Positions 30,729-39,160 of a stretch of 44,959 nt of DNA are shown here, in pieces. Origin of the DNA: Candidatus Levyibacteriota bacterium (GTDB taxonomy: Bacteria; Patescibacteriota; Microgenomatia; Levybacterales; UBA12049); assembly GCA_029260905.1 (NCBI GenBank), contig JAJDCH010000004.1, forward strand, positions 1 to 44,959. Reading direction: 5' to 3'. Made by a program: the position numbers and the translations under genes. The notes under the pieces were generated by a model. The model searched no databases, was not told the origin of the DNA, and saw only the letters and a program-made list of their open reading frames with translations. Each line of letters opens with the position of its first letter. Within the stretch, counting starts at the first letter, position 1.

Positions 30729-31394
30729 ATGCTCAAAAAAATTGCAATAATTATACTAACATTGTTTTTCGTCTTTACTCCAGTCGCATCAGCTCAGGGC
30801 AATAACTTTTCAACCTCACCAGCAACAACACAACGCACAGAACTCAAAGAAAAAATAAAAGAACAAAGAGACTTAGCAAAAGAAAAATTCAAAACCAGAC
30901 GCGAAGAATTTAAAGAAAAATTAAATGAGATATCAGATCAAAAAAAACAAGCTATTATCACAAGGGTTGATGCAAGACTTGCATCAGTCAATGAAAAAAC
31001 AACAGACAAACTAACTCAAGCACTTATCAGACTTGATGAAGTTCTTGCAAAACTATCTGATCAAACAGCAACTGCAAAAGCCAATGGAAAAGATACTACC
31101 AAAACAGATGCAGCAATTATAGATGCAGAAAAGACAATTGAAGTTGCAAAAACGGCAGTTCAAGCTCAAGCAGGCAAAGAATACATTGCAACAATTACTG
31201 ATGAAACAGGCCTAGGAGAAGCGATATCAAGTGTAACCAAACAGCTAAGAGCTGATCTAAAAGTGGTATTTGATGCAGCAAGAGAAGCAAAAAGATCAGT
31301 AAGAAATGTTGCAATTGAATTAAGATCTCTAAATAAAATAGGAGCAGATCAAGAACAAGCAACGCAATCGGCAACAATCTCACCATCAATTTGA
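30729..31394 (+). CDS. Secreted coiled-coil protein
   Basis: The protein of about 221 residues has a signal peptide (1-23, ending A-S-A) and a long charged helical region (ELKEKIKEQRDLAKEKFKTR) with coiled-coil character. An alanine-rich part with alternating K/D (DAAIIDAEKTIEVAKTAVQA) follows, and no membrane segment after the signal. I recognise no family. The start is ATG 30729, since an alternative TTG at 30693 would add 12 residues before the signal peptide. TTGACA at 30693-30698 and TAAAAT at 30704-30709 are weak promoter candidates. Confidence 0.75.
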   Translation: MLKKIAIIILTLFFVFTPVASAQGNNFSTSPATTQRTELKEKIKEQRDLAKEKFKTRREEFKEKLNEISDQKKQAIITRVDARLASVNEKTTDKLTQALIRLDEVLAKLSDQTATAKANGKDTTKTDAAIIDAEKTIEVAKTAVQAQAGKEYIATITDETGLGEAISSVTKQLRADLKVVFDAAREAKRSVRNVAIELRSLNKIGADQEQATQSATISPSI

Positions 31395-31401
31395 TAAAAT
31401 T

Positions 31402-31887
31402 ATGGACAACAACGAAGACAAAAAAACAGACCAAACACCACCCATTCCTACACCAAAGAGAGATTCTTCTGATGATTTAAAAGAAGAAATTGAAAAATCA
31501 ATTGAGCAAAAATTGGATTCACAGCCTCAAGAAACACTAGGCACAACACCTCATCCTTCATCAAGCAACAATCAACCATCTGTAAATATCGATGAACCAG
31601 ATCCTGAAGAAAAACAAACTGATTCTGTGCACAAAAGCAAAGCAACCATGATAATTGCAATAATTACTGTCATTTTAATTGCTGGAGCAATATTTTTCTT
31701 CATGATGAGTAGTAGCTCAGCAATACCCGAAGAACAACCTACTCCTCTTCCAACTGCAGCGCCAACTCAAACAATGGAAACATCTCCAACACCTTCAACA
31801 ATTGAAGAAGAAATTGATTCAATTGATGTCGAAGATCAAACTCCAACAGATTTTCAGGAAATCCAAACAGATATAGATAGCCTCTAA
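31402..31887 (+). CDS. Single-pass membrane protein with Pro/Thr-rich regions
   Basis: The 161-residue protein has an acidic cytoplasmic half (1-76, rich in D/E/P/S), one membrane segment (about 78-100, TMIIAIITVILIAGAIFFF), then a Pro/Thr/Ala-rich external stretch and an acidic end. No domain is recognised. It starts 7 bases after the secreted coiled-coil gene and is probably cotranscribed with it. Confidence 0.7.
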   Translation: MDNNEDKKTDQTPPIPTPKRDSSDDLKEEIEKSIEQKLDSQPQETLGTTPHPSSSNNQPSVNIDEPDPEEKQTDSVHKSKATMIIAIITVILIAGAIFFFMMSSSSAIPEEQPTPLPTAAPTQTMETSPTPSTIEEEIDSIDVEDQTPTDFQEIQTDIDSL

Positions 31888-31919
31888 ATCTTTACCTTGC
31901 AACCTAAAAAGAAATAAGG

Positions 31920-31925
31920 TAAAAT
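31920..31925 (+). promoter_or_regulatory. -10 box of rpmF
   Basis: TAAAAT, 6 bases before ATG 31932. Confidence 0.5.
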
Positions 31926-31931
31926 ACAGAC

Positions 31932-32102
31932 ATGCCACATGAACCAAAGAAACGCCATTCAAGAGCTCGTCAAGGAAAAAGACGACACGCTATTAAATTT
32001 GTGCCTGTTCAGTCAGTAAGTTGCGCAAACTGTGGCATATCAATAGTGCCTCACAGCATTTGCTCAAGTTGCGGACACTACAAAGGCCAAAGTTATAAAT
32101 GA
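31932..32102 (+). CDS. rpmF: Ribosomal protein bL32
   Basis: The 56-residue protein begins M-P-H-E-P-K-K-R-H-S-R-A-R-Q-G-K-R-R-H, the bL32 start, and has a zinc-ribbon with C31-A-N-C34 and C44-S-S-C47. This is the zinc-binding (C+) form. Its TGA overlaps the nusB ATG by 4 bases, so nusB is translationally coupled. Confidence 0.95.
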   Translation: MPHEPKKRHSRARQGKRRHAIKFVPVQSVSCANCGISIVPHSICSSCGHYKGQSYK

Positions 32103-32446
32103 AAACTTCTCAGGATCCAAGACACCTTCGAAGACAAACACTTATTCAGGAATTATTCAAAATAGATTTTATCGAGCAAAAAATAAGTAGTGATGCCAAA
32201 AAAATAATGGAGAATAGCAAGCTTCTGGATGAAAAAATAAATAAAGCTGCACCTGATTTCCCTATCAATAAAATAAACAAAATTGACCTTGCAATTCTAA
32301 GACTTGCTGCATATGAACTTCTCATTGACAGCAAAGCACCCCAAAATGTTGTCATAGATGAGGCAGTTGAGCTTGCAAAAGAATATGGGGGAGATAAGAG
32401 TCCATCTTTTGTAAACGGAGTATTGGGACATATCACAAATACATGA
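32099..32446 (+). CDS. nusB: Transcription antitermination factor NusB
   Basis: The 115-residue all-helical protein matches NusB: RRQTLIQELFKIDF at the start and INKIDLAILRLAAYELL, then NVVIDEAVELAKEYGGDKSP and F-V-N-G-V-L-G at the end. It binds boxA RNA with uS10 in rRNA antitermination. It is in an overlapping set rpmF-nusB-rnc (4-base overlaps at both ends). Confidence 0.95.
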   Translation: MKTSQDPRHLRRQTLIQELFKIDFIEQKISSDAKKIMENSKLLDEKINKAAPDFPINKINKIDLAILRLAAYELLIDSKAPQNVVIDEAVELAKEYGGDKSPSFVNGVLGHITNT

Positions 32447-33120
32447 TTCAATTACCCACATTCAAAAATCCAAAAATGGAAGAGCTTGCTTTTACGCATA
32501 GATCTTATCTTAATGAAAGCAAGATGAAAGAATCAAACGAAAGACTTGAGTTCTTGGGAGATAGTATTCTTTCATATGTTGTTTCAAATCACCTTTACAA
32601 AAATTATCCCTTCTACGATGAAGGAATATTAACAAACCTCAGATCACTTGTTGTTAATACAAAAAGTCTTGCAAAAATAGCAAAAGAGCTCAATTTCGGA
32701 AAAAGACTTCTCCTCTCACGTGGCGAGGAAGATTCAGGAGGTCGGGATAATAAATCTCTTCTTGCAAATACATACGAGTCATTTGTTGGCGCGCTATACA
32801 TCGATCAAGGCATTGACGCGGCATCTGATTTCATAGAAAAAACAATAATTCCAACAATCGCAGAATATGATAGTAAAAAAGTTTTTAAAGATCCAAAAAG
32901 TCTACTTCAAGAATATGTCCAGTCAAGAAAGAAAAACTCTCCCGAATACAGAGTGCTTGAAGAAGAAGGACCACCACATAATCGAATTTTTACCATTGGT
33001 GCGTTTGTTGATCAGGAAAAAGCAGGCCAAGGAACAGGAAAATCAAAACAATCAGCTGAAGAAAAAGCAGCTGCAGAAGCATTAGACTATTTTAAGAAAA
33101 AAACAAATCCTACTGGTTGA
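32443..33120 (+). CDS. rnc: Ribonuclease III
   Basis: The 225-residue protein has the RNase III signature ERLEFLGDSILSYVV (about 34-48), the metal-binding Glu and Asp in S-F-V-G-A-L-Y-I-D-Q-G, and a C-terminal double-stranded RNA-binding domain (DPKSLLQEYVQSRKKNSPEY to A-E-E-K-A-A-A-E-A). It processes rRNA precursors and cleaves structured RNAs. ATG 32443 overlaps nusB by 4 bases. Confidence 0.97.
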   Translation: MIQLPTFKNPKMEELAFTHRSYLNESKMKESNERLEFLGDSILSYVVSNHLYKNYPFYDEGILTNLRSLVVNTKSLAKIAKELNFGKRLLLSRGEEDSGGRDNKSLLANTYESFVGALYIDQGIDAASDFIEKTIIPTIAEYDSKKVFKDPKSLLQEYVQSRKKNSPEYRVLEEEGPPHNRIFTIGAFVDQEKAGQGTGKSKQSAEEKAAAEALDYFKKKTNPTG

Positions 33121-33136
33121 GTAAAACCTTGTATTT

Positions 33137-33145
33137 TGGTATAAT
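33137..33145 (+). promoter_or_regulatory. Extended -10 (TGgTATAAT) of rpsP
   Basis: Ends 7 bases before ATG 33153, which also decides that start over an upstream in-frame codon at 33117. Confidence 0.6.
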
Positions 33146-33152
33146 AAACTTT

Positions 33153-33377
33153 ATGTCACTTGTAATAAGACTAGCTAGAACTGGCAAAAAGGGCGAGCGA
33201 AAATTCCGTGTTGTTGTCAAAGAAAAAAGATCAAAAAGAGATGGGGGATATATTGATCTTCTTGGCTGGTATCAAAAAGGCAAAGAGGGAAGCAAAAAAA
33301 TAGACATGAAGAAATATAGCGAGTGGGTAGTAAAAGGAGCAAAACCCAGCGCAACTGTAGCAGAAATAATTAAATAA
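33153..33377 (+). CDS. rpsP: Ribosomal protein bS16
   Basis: The 74-residue protein matches bS16: VIRLARTGKKGERKFRVVVK, then K-R-S-K-R-D-G-G-Y-I-D-L-L-G-W-Y. I chose ATG 33153 because the sequence from there is family-like and the -10 box lies 7 bases upstream; an earlier start would overlap rnc. Its stop shares a base with the khpA ATG. Confidence 0.95.
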   Translation: MSLVIRLARTGKKGERKFRVVVKEKRSKRDGGYIDLLGWYQKGKEGSKKIDMKKYSEWVVKGAKPSATVAEIIK

Positions 33378-33619
33378 TGAAAGACACCCTACATCAAATA
33401 GTAACCTCTATCGTCGACAATCCAGATGAGGTAAAAATCGAAGAAAATGAAGTTGATGGAATTATAAATCTCGTCATTGCTGTTGCAAAAGAAGATATGG
33501 GCAAGATAATCGGTAAAGAAGGAAAAGTCATAAGAGGAATTCGCAATATCATGAAAATAAAAGCAATGAAAAAAGATGCAAGAATCAATATAACTCTTGC
33601 TGAAATTCCTCAGGAATAA
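33377..33619 (+). CDS. khpA: KH-domain RNA-binding protein KhpA
   Basis: The 80-residue protein is a single KH domain: IINLVIAVAKEDMGKIIGKE, then G-K-V-I-R-G-I-R-N-I. The G-K-I-I-G-K-E-G loop is the KH GxxG motif. KhpA binds many RNAs, with KhpB, in Firmicutes and is often next to rpsP. It overlaps both neighbours by one base (TAATG). Confidence 0.95.
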   Translation: MKDTLHQIVTSIVDNPDEVKIEENEVDGIINLVIAVAKEDMGKIIGKEGKVIRGIRNIMKIKAMKKDARINITLAEIPQE

Positions 33620-34134
33620 TGTTTATTATTGAGTACTTACTCCTAACATCTGCTCTTCTTTTAGCTCTTTTTGCATTTTGTCTTTCAATCTCATTCTTTT
33701 TTGGCGCTCCCTTTGTCGCAACTCCTTGGAAGATAGTAGATGAATTTATAAGAACTTCAAAGCTCAAAAAAACAGACACTGTTATTGATCTAGGATCTGG
33801 CGATGGCAGAATTCTTATTGAATCTGCAAAGATTTGTAAGCTTGCAATTGGATATGAAATAAATCCCTTTCTGATTCTCTGGTGCAAATTTATGGCTTCC
33901 AAACAGAACTTAAGCAAAAAAGTGAACATAAGCTGGCAAAATTATAAAAATGCAAATCTAAAAAATGGAACAGTTATATTTCTCTATAATCTACCTTTTT
34001 TTATTCCTTTTTTGGAACAGAAATTTAAGAGAGAGTTAAAGCGAGGAACAAAAATTATTTGCTACAAATTTCCGCTTAAAAAATTCAGGTTAATTAAAAA
34101 AACAAAAACAGGAATATATATCTACCAAATTTAG
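33619..34134 (+). CDS. Membrane-anchored class I SAM methyltransferase
   Basis: The 171-residue protein has an N-terminal hydrophobic segment (3-29) followed by a short Rossmann methyltransferase. DTVIDLGSGDGRILIESAK (53-71) is the SAM-binding motif I, and GYEINPF holds the acidic residue of motif II. The domain is small, about 120 residues, and the substrate is unknown. It starts one base before the khpA stop and overlaps the convergent redoxin gene by 4 bases. Confidence 0.8.
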   Translation: MFIIEYLLLTSALLLALFAFCLSISFFFGAPFVATPWKIVDEFIRTSKLKKTDTVIDLGSGDGRILIESAKICKLAIGYEINPFLILWCKFMASKQNLSKKVNISWQNYKNANLKNGTVIFLYNLPFFIPFLEQKFKRELKRGTKIICYKFPLKKFRLIKKTKTGIYIYQI

Positions 34135-34718
34135 TGAACTCCGTAGTAGAGCGGCTCATTTCCTTTTTTCCATTTTATACTACAACCCGTACTTGGTTTT
34201 TGATCTGGACCTACTTCCTGATCTAACAAAACAGCATCGATTGCTAATCTTATATCTCTTCCTGTCACAGGATTTTGATTTCCAGGACGGGAATCATCAA
34301 TCTGACCTCTATAGACTAATTTTAGTTCTTTATCAAAAAGAAATAAATCAGGTGTGCAGACAGCTGTATATAACTTTGCAACATCCTGTGTCTCATCATA
34401 TAAATATGGAAAGGCAAACCCTAATTTTGTAGCCATTTCCTTAAGACTACTTGGTGCATCTTCCGGATAATAATTTGCATCATTGGAGCTTATTCCAACG
34501 ATTCCAAGATCTGAATCTTTATAATCCTTACTTATTTTTGCAATCTCTTTTTCAAAATGCTTCACATAAGGGCAATGTCTGCAAATAAACATAACGAGAA
34601 GTGCTTTTTTATCTTTAAAATCATCAAGCGAAATTGTTTCGTTTGTCACCACATTTTCTAAAGAAAAATCAGGGGCTATGGTTCCAAGTGGCATCATGGT
34701 TGATGAAGCAAGTGACAT
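34131..34718 (-). CDS. Thioredoxin-fold redoxin (AhpC/TSA-like)
   Basis: The 195-residue protein has a thioredoxin fold: APDFSLENVV (15-24), K-A-L-L-V-M-F-I-C-R-H-C-P-Y-V with a C46-R-H-C49 redox pair, and later a T-P-D-L-F-L-F-D segment with a cis-Pro position. It is close to the AhpC/TSA-like redoxins whose active site is C-x-H-C-P-Y. It probably reduces peroxides or disulfides. There is no signal peptide. A TAGAAT on the minus strand with upstream TG lies 6 bases before the ATG, which supports that start. Confidence 0.88.
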   Translation of the reverse strand: MSLASSTMMPLGTIAPDFSLENVVTNETISLDDFKDKKALLVMFICRHCPYVKHFEKEIAKISKDYKDSDLGIVGISSNDANYYPEDAPSSLKEMATKLGFAFPYLYDETQDVAKLYTAVCTPDLFLFDKELKLVYRGQIDDSRPGNQNPVTGRDIRLAIDAVLLDQEVGPDQKPSTGCSIKWKKGNEPLYYGVH

Positions 34719-34724
34719 ATATTA

Positions 34725-34730
34725 ATTCTA
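34725..34730 (-). promoter_or_regulatory. -10 box of the redoxin gene
   Basis: Minus strand TGtTAGAAT, ending 6 bases before ATG 34718. Confidence 0.5.
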
Positions 34731-34763
34731 ACATATGAAGCAAATGATTCAAACTCATTTTTT

Positions 34764-34772
34764 TGATACAAT
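34764..34772 (+). promoter_or_regulatory. Extended -10 (TGaTACAAT) of trmD
   Basis: Ends 6 bases before ATG 34779. Confidence 0.55.
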
Positions 34773-34778
34773 ACCAAT

Positions 34779-35477
34779 ATGAAAATTACAATTTTAACTC
34801 TTTTTCCTCAGATGTTTACAGGTCCATTTGACCACTCGATTGTAAAAAAAGCAAACGAGAAAAAATTAATCAATATTGAATTTATAAATATTCGCGATTT
34901 CGGTATAGGCAATCATAAGATAGTTGATGATACAGAATATGGTGGGGGAATAGGGATGGTTATGAAAGTTGACGTCATACATGCTGCGATTAAAAAGATA
35001 AAGCTAGAAAAGCAAAATTCAAAACTGAAGCAAAAAATTATTTTATTAAGCGCAACAGGAAAAAAATATAATCAAAAAAAAGCAGTTGAATTATCAAAAC
35101 ATGATCATCTAATTCTTATCTGCGGACATTATGAAGGGATAGACGAACGAATAAAAAAATATATAGATGAGGAAATTTCAATTGGTGATTTTATCTTAAC
35201 TGGTGGAGAAATTCCAGCAATGCTAATAGCTGATAGTGTCACGCGACTAATAGAAGGCGTTCTTCCAAAGGGCGCGACAGAGGAAGAGTCATTTTCTGAA
35301 ATAGATGGAAATACACATTTGGAGTATCCTCATTATACAAAACCACAAATTTATGAGAATGAAAACGTGCCAGAAGTTCTTCTCTCAGGAAACCATAAAG
35401 AAATAAAAAAATGGAGAAAAGAAAAAGCACTAATTGCTACAAAGAAACTAAGACCTGATCTTCTAAAAGAGAAGTAG
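34779..35477 (+). CDS. trmD: tRNA (guanine-N1-)-methyltransferase TrmD
   Basis: The 232-residue SPOUT methyltransferase makes m1G37 in tRNAs, which prevents frameshifts. Signature segments are TLFPQMFTGPFDHSIVKKA, Y-G-G-G-I-G-M-V-M-K, LICGHYEGIDERIKKYIDEE and SIGDFILTGGE. In most bacteria rpsP-rimM-trmD-rplS form an operon; here rimM and rplS are not next to it, and a redoxin on the other strand sits between. It converges with the pilO-like gene, with one base between the stops. Confidence 0.97.
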   Translation: MKITILTLFPQMFTGPFDHSIVKKANEKKLINIEFINIRDFGIGNHKIVDDTEYGGGIGMVMKVDVIHAAIKKIKLEKQNSKLKQKIILLSATGKKYNQKKAVELSKHDHLILICGHYEGIDERIKKYIDEEISIGDFILTGGEIPAMLIADSVTRLIEGVLPKGATEEESFSEIDGNTHLEYPHYTKPQIYENENVPEVLLSGNHKEIKKWRKEKALIATKKLRPDLLKEK

Positions 35478-35478
35478 A

Positions 35479-36234
35479 CTATTCACTTTCCCCAAAAAGT
35501 GGAACGGCTGATACTGAGCCACTCGGGGTTATTCCCAAATCGGGAGCGCTTTGATTCCATCCAGAAAGCCTTTGGAGAAATTCTTTTTCGCCATCACTTA
35601 CAGGAGCCAGGGGCTCTGCTTCGCTGAGTGCTATCTCAGGTAAATCTTTGTAGTAAAACTGTATCTTCACAGTGAGCGAGTCTACATTTCCGTCAATACT
35701 TGTCACGCTTGATAAAGGAAGTCTTTGTGATAACTCTTCAAGAAATTTTTTTTCTTGATCAAGACTACCAGATATTGTAACAACAATATCCACTGCTTCC
35801 TGATTACTAGCCAAGATCACTTTATCTGGACTGTTTTCGTCCGTTTTTATCTCACCAACTTGAAAATTAAAATCATTAAGACCTACGCCTGATGCAATTG
35901 ATGCACTACTTAAAGCATTTATAATTGTACTGAAACTTCTATTTCCTGGAAGCGCAGATACAGCTGATCTAAACTGACTATCCAAAATGCCTTTATCGAG
36001 ATTATTAATAAAATTAATATTATTTCTAATAGTTGATATTCTTTCTCTAGTAGCAATAACTTCTGCTCTTATAGAGAACCACACGTTTAGCTGTGGAAGT
36101 ATTATCTGAAAAATAAGAATTAAACTGACTAGAATAGTAAAAATTATTACAGTTAAGGAATAAAAAGGCGAATCCTTAAAACGGAAATAAAAAAACCTAA
36201 TATCATTTTGTCCTAGAAAAACTTTTCTTCTCAT
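35479..36234 (-). CDS. pilO: Type IV pilus alignment protein PilO-like
   Basis: The 251-residue inner-membrane protein has an N-terminal membrane helix (about 25-47, preceded by R/F-rich cytoplasmic residues), a coiled segment (VIATRERISTIRNNINFINN) and two ferredoxin-like periplasmic parts. The order pilM-pilN-pilO and this topology identify it; primary sequence alone would not. Its ATG overlaps the pilN stop by 4 bases. The C-terminus is Pro/Gly-rich. Confidence 0.82.
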   Translation of the reverse strand: MRRKVFLGQNDIRFFYFRFKDSPFYSLTVIIFTILVSLILIFQIILPQLNVWFSIRAEVIATRERISTIRNNINFINNLDKGILDSQFRSAVSALPGNRSFSTIINALSSASIASGVGLNDFNFQVGEIKTDENSPDKVILASNQEAVDIVVTISGSLDQEKKFLEELSQRLPLSSVTSIDGNVDSLTVKIQFYYKDLPEIALSEAEPLAPVSDGEKEFLQRLSGWNQSAPDLGITPSGSVSAVPLFGESE

Positions 36235-36764
36235 AATGATTCAACGCTTATTGTCAGAAGATATGACTCGCTACTTGTTGTTAGATTATTAATTGAAACT
36301 TTGGAAAACTCCTTCCTGTCAGTTACAGCAGATATTATTTGATCAAGAAAAGTATTAAGAAGAGAAAGCGATCTGCTTGAAACTGTAACAGATATCAGCT
36401 CGTCACTTATATCAATCGAGGTCACCGAGACACCAACAGGCATCTTGGCTTGAAGCTTTTCAATCTCTGAATGAAAATTTGAACGCTCATCAATAATAGA
36501 TTTTGCTACTGAAAGTCTTTCCTTAATTATAAAAAGCTTTGCAATATCTGCCTTTTTCTCAACCAAGTTGTTCTTTAAATTTTCTTCTTCTTGTTTTAAT
36601 TGGGGAAGAGGAGAAAGAGCAATAAGAATAAATATAACAATAGATATTGCTGAAACAGAAAAAAGCATCAGAACTGCAATCGTCCTTAAAAATTTTTGTT
36701 TTTTAAAAACAAGAGGAACGTTTCCTTCTCTTTTGTCTGTAAGTAAATTTATATTTTTAGCCAT
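36231..36764 (-). CDS. pilN: Type IV pilus alignment protein PilN-like
   Basis: The protein of about 177 residues has the PilN N-terminus N-I-N-L-L-T (the segment that binds PilM), one membrane helix (about 32-56) and a periplasmic coiled-coil plus small beta domain. I chose ATG 36764, overlapping pilM by 8 bases, because M-A-K-N-I-N-L-L is the family start; an upstream codon at 36785 would add seven residues. Confidence 0.85.
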   Translation of the reverse strand: MAKNINLLTDKREGNVPLVFKKQKFLRTIAVLMLFSVSAISIVIFILIALSPLPQLKQEEENLKNNLVEKKADIAKLFIIKERLSVAKSIIDERSNFHSEIEKLQAKMPVGVSVTSIDISDELISVTVSSRSLSLLNTFLDQIISAVTDRKEFSKVSINNLTTSSESYLLTISVESL

Positions 36765-37791
36765 ATTCTTTAACAGATAAACCAATCGCTACACTATACG
36801 ATGGGCCATTTAATTCTATGTCTTTGGGAACGTTTTTAATTCCCAGAATTTTCCATGGATTTGCAATTTCTGTTTCTATCCCAATGTTTCTTACAAAATA
36901 AACATCAACACCAGGAAGAGCTGCGCTCCCACCAGTCAGAAGAATTTGCGAGATCGGGGACTGATCTCTATATTTTTCATTATAAAATGTGATGGCCTTT
37001 TTAACTTCATTAAGAATCGATGCAAATATCGGTTCTATTGCCTTTGAGACCTTTATATTTGTATCTCTACTGCTCAGCCCATAATTCTTTTTGTACTCCT
37101 CAGCCTGTTCTGTACTAAACCCAAAATCAGAGGAAATTGCACGTGTCAGCGCGACACCTCCAAGCGGAAATGAATAATTAAAAATAATAATTCCGGATTT
37201 TATAATACAAAGCGACGTACTCATAGCGCCAACATTTATTATAAGTGTCGGCAACGTACTCTCGTTTTTTGAAACACCCCTTATTGCAGAAAGTGTTTCA
37301 GGTTCAATTGATACAACATTTAAACGCGCAAGCTGCAATATATCCTGGTATCTCTTAACAAGTAGTTTTGGCGCTGCAACAAGAAGAACCTGCATCTTCT
37401 CAGTTGTCTTAACATCCTTTGGTGATTCAAGAATTGTAAAATCAATATTCATCGTATCAAGTGGTGCTGGTATATATTGCTCAGCTTCCCAATAAATAGC
37501 ATTTGATAATTCTTTATCAGAAAGTGGTGGCATCTCGATAACTTTTGTAAAAATATGAGAATCTGGCAATGCGATATTTACATTTCCCGTTGAAATTTTT
37601 GCATCATTAACAAGCTTATTAATGACTTGTGCTAATTCTTCATGATCAAAAGGAGATTCAGATTGTATGCCTGGACTTGGAGATGCAACAGAAGCAGATG
37701 CTTTATAGCTAAAGCTGTCACCATCGCTCTCAAGCCAAACAGCTTTTATAGAAGTGCTTCCTATGTCTAGTCCAAATGCGTTACTTTTCAT
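36757..37791 (-). CDS. pilM: Type IV pilus assembly ATPase-like protein PilM
   Basis: The 344-residue actin/FtsA-like protein has FGLDIGSTSIKAVWL (phosphate 1), NVNIALPDSHIFTKVIEMPP, EQYIPAPLDTMNIDF and ILLTGGSAALPGVD (adenosine motif). PilM is cytoplasmic and binds the PilN tail, linking the pilus machine across the membrane. It starts one base after the PilX-like gene and ends inside pilN. Confidence 0.93.
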   Translation of the reverse strand: MKSNAFGLDIGSTSIKAVWLESDGDSFSYKASASVASPSPGIQSESPFDHEELAQVINKLVNDAKISTGNVNIALPDSHIFTKVIEMPPLSDKELSNAIYWEAEQYIPAPLDTMNIDFTILESPKDVKTTEKMQVLLVAAPKLLVKRYQDILQLARLNVVSIEPETLSAIRGVSKNESTLPTLIINVGAMSTSLCIIKSGIIIFNYSFPLGGVALTRAISSDFGFSTEQAEEYKKNYGLSSRDTNIKVSKAIEPIFASILNEVKKAITFYNEKYRDQSPISQILLTGGSAALPGVDVYFVRNIGIETEIANPWKILGIKNVPKDIELNGPSYSVAIGLSVKEYG

Positions 37792-38576
37792 TATGGTAAA
37801 AATAATATAAAAGGAAAAAGTTCTGTCGGAAGCTTGGGATAACCCCTAAAACTAATAATCTTACGCTGGGTTTGATCAGATGTGCCAATTGATGTAATAA
37901 CATCTCCTTGAGATGGAAGATCTGTATCTGAACTGATGGCAAAAGAAGTTGGAGCATAAAGTGGAATAATACGCGCCAAAAGCCCTTGTGTGATATTTAT
38001 TGTTTTTTTATAAGCAAATTCCCGACCTGAAATGGTATCAGCAGATACATCGGGTATATCAAAGTTATTATTTAATCTTCTACCTGAACAGGAATCAAAA
38101 ACATGGTGAGTTAAAATAGGAGCAGATTTGGATCCAGCAATAACCACAATCTCAACAGCAGGAGAAGTATTTACAGATGCTATTGAATCACAAACATCCC
38201 CATCTGACCCCCAATAAAATGTAACATTGGCAGAAGTAGGACTAGAATAATCAGGAAAACTTGAAAGCCAAAGATCAACTGTGCTGTCTTTTAAAACAGC
38301 TGATCCGTTATTCAACAAAAACTCAGACCCCTCAAGCTTGGAAACTGTTGATTCGTAAATTGCACTATTTGACAAAGTTCCAGCTCCTTCTGCATCGTTA
38401 AGTGCTAGCTCTATTCCTGCCTCAGCAGCTGAAAACGCACGCTTGGAATCCTCGTCTTCTGTTGCAACTCTTATATTATTAATTGCCCTTGTTGCGACTG
38501 ATAAACCAACCGTTAATGAAACCACCATTACCAATACTACTATTAAAAGCGTCTGACCTTTTTCAAATTCAATCAT
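37791..38576 (-). CDS. PilX/GspK-like minor pilin
   Basis: The 261-residue protein has a prepilin-type start (E-K-G-Q-T-L-L-I-V-V-L-V-M) but no Glu at the fifth mature position, as in GspK/PilX. It has S-A-A-E-A-G-I-E near residue 50, a PilX hallmark. The rest is a Ser/Asn-rich globular domain with two cysteines. It lies after the pilW-like gene in the minor pilin order. Confidence 0.82.
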   Translation of the reverse strand: MIEFEKGQTLLIVVLVMVVSLTVGLSVATRAINNIRVATEDEDSKRAFSAAEAGIELALNDAEGAGTLSNSAIYESTVSKLEGSEFLLNNGSAVLKDSTVDLWLSSFPDYSSPTSANVTFYWGSDGDVCDSIASVNTSPAVEIVVIAGSKSAPILTHHVFDSCSGRRLNNNFDIPDVSADTISGREFAYKKTINITQGLLARIIPLYAPTSFAISSDTDLPSQGDVITSIGTSDQTQRKIISFRGYPKLPTELFPFILFLP

Positions 38577-38628
38577 GCTTATTTAATCGTATCAGGCTGC
38601 AAAGGCGGGTGTCAACAAAAATCAACTT

Positions 38629-39156
38629 TTACTCAACAACATTTCGAAGAAGAATCGTTGTTTGAAAAGTCCTCGAATTTGTATTTTCAACCAATCCGTT
38701 ATCAGCAATGTGTGTAAGCGTGAAAAAAACAGAAATTGATGGGGGATCAACCAATGATTTCTGGGTACAAATAAAGTAACACTCAGCAACCTTCACTGAG
38801 CTCTTATCAACTAACGATTCTCCATTAAGCATAATGTCTGTTGGCTCATCCATTTTGCAAAGGATGGTTGATTCAGTATTGTCTGAAAAAGAGGTAATAG
38901 TAACCTTCTCTTCGTGAGTCGGTGGATTCATCTGACACGTTTCTACATCAGGAAAGATAAGTGTTTTTGAATATCGTATATGATTGGCAATCTGAGTCAG
39001 AGCAACATCTCCGCTCCTACTAACAGTTTCAAGCGCATCAGACTTACTACTTCCGCGAAGAGTTACAAAAAGAATTGAAGACATCACACCTCCTATGACA
39101 GCAAAAAGAGCAATTGTGATAACTAATTCTATGAGAGTAAAACCTTTATTTTTCAT
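38629..39156 (-). CDS. PilW/GspJ-like minor pilin
   Basis: The 175-residue prepilin is cleaved after K-N-K-G, then F-T-L-I-E-L-V-I-T-I-A-L with Glu5. The globular domain has four cysteines. S-G-D-V-A-L-T-Q-I-A-N-H-I-R-Y is a PilW-like helix. It is the third of the GspH-I-J-K-like series. Confidence 0.85.
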   Translation of the reverse strand: MKNKGFTLIELVITIALFAVIGGVMSSILFVTLRGSSKSDALETVSRSGDVALTQIANHIRYSKTLIFPDVETCQMNPPTHEEKVTITSFSDNTESTILCKMDEPTDIMLNGESLVDKSSVKVAECYFICTQKSLVDPPSISVFFTLTHIADNGLVENTNSRTFQTTILLRNVVE

Positions 39157-39160
39157 CTTT

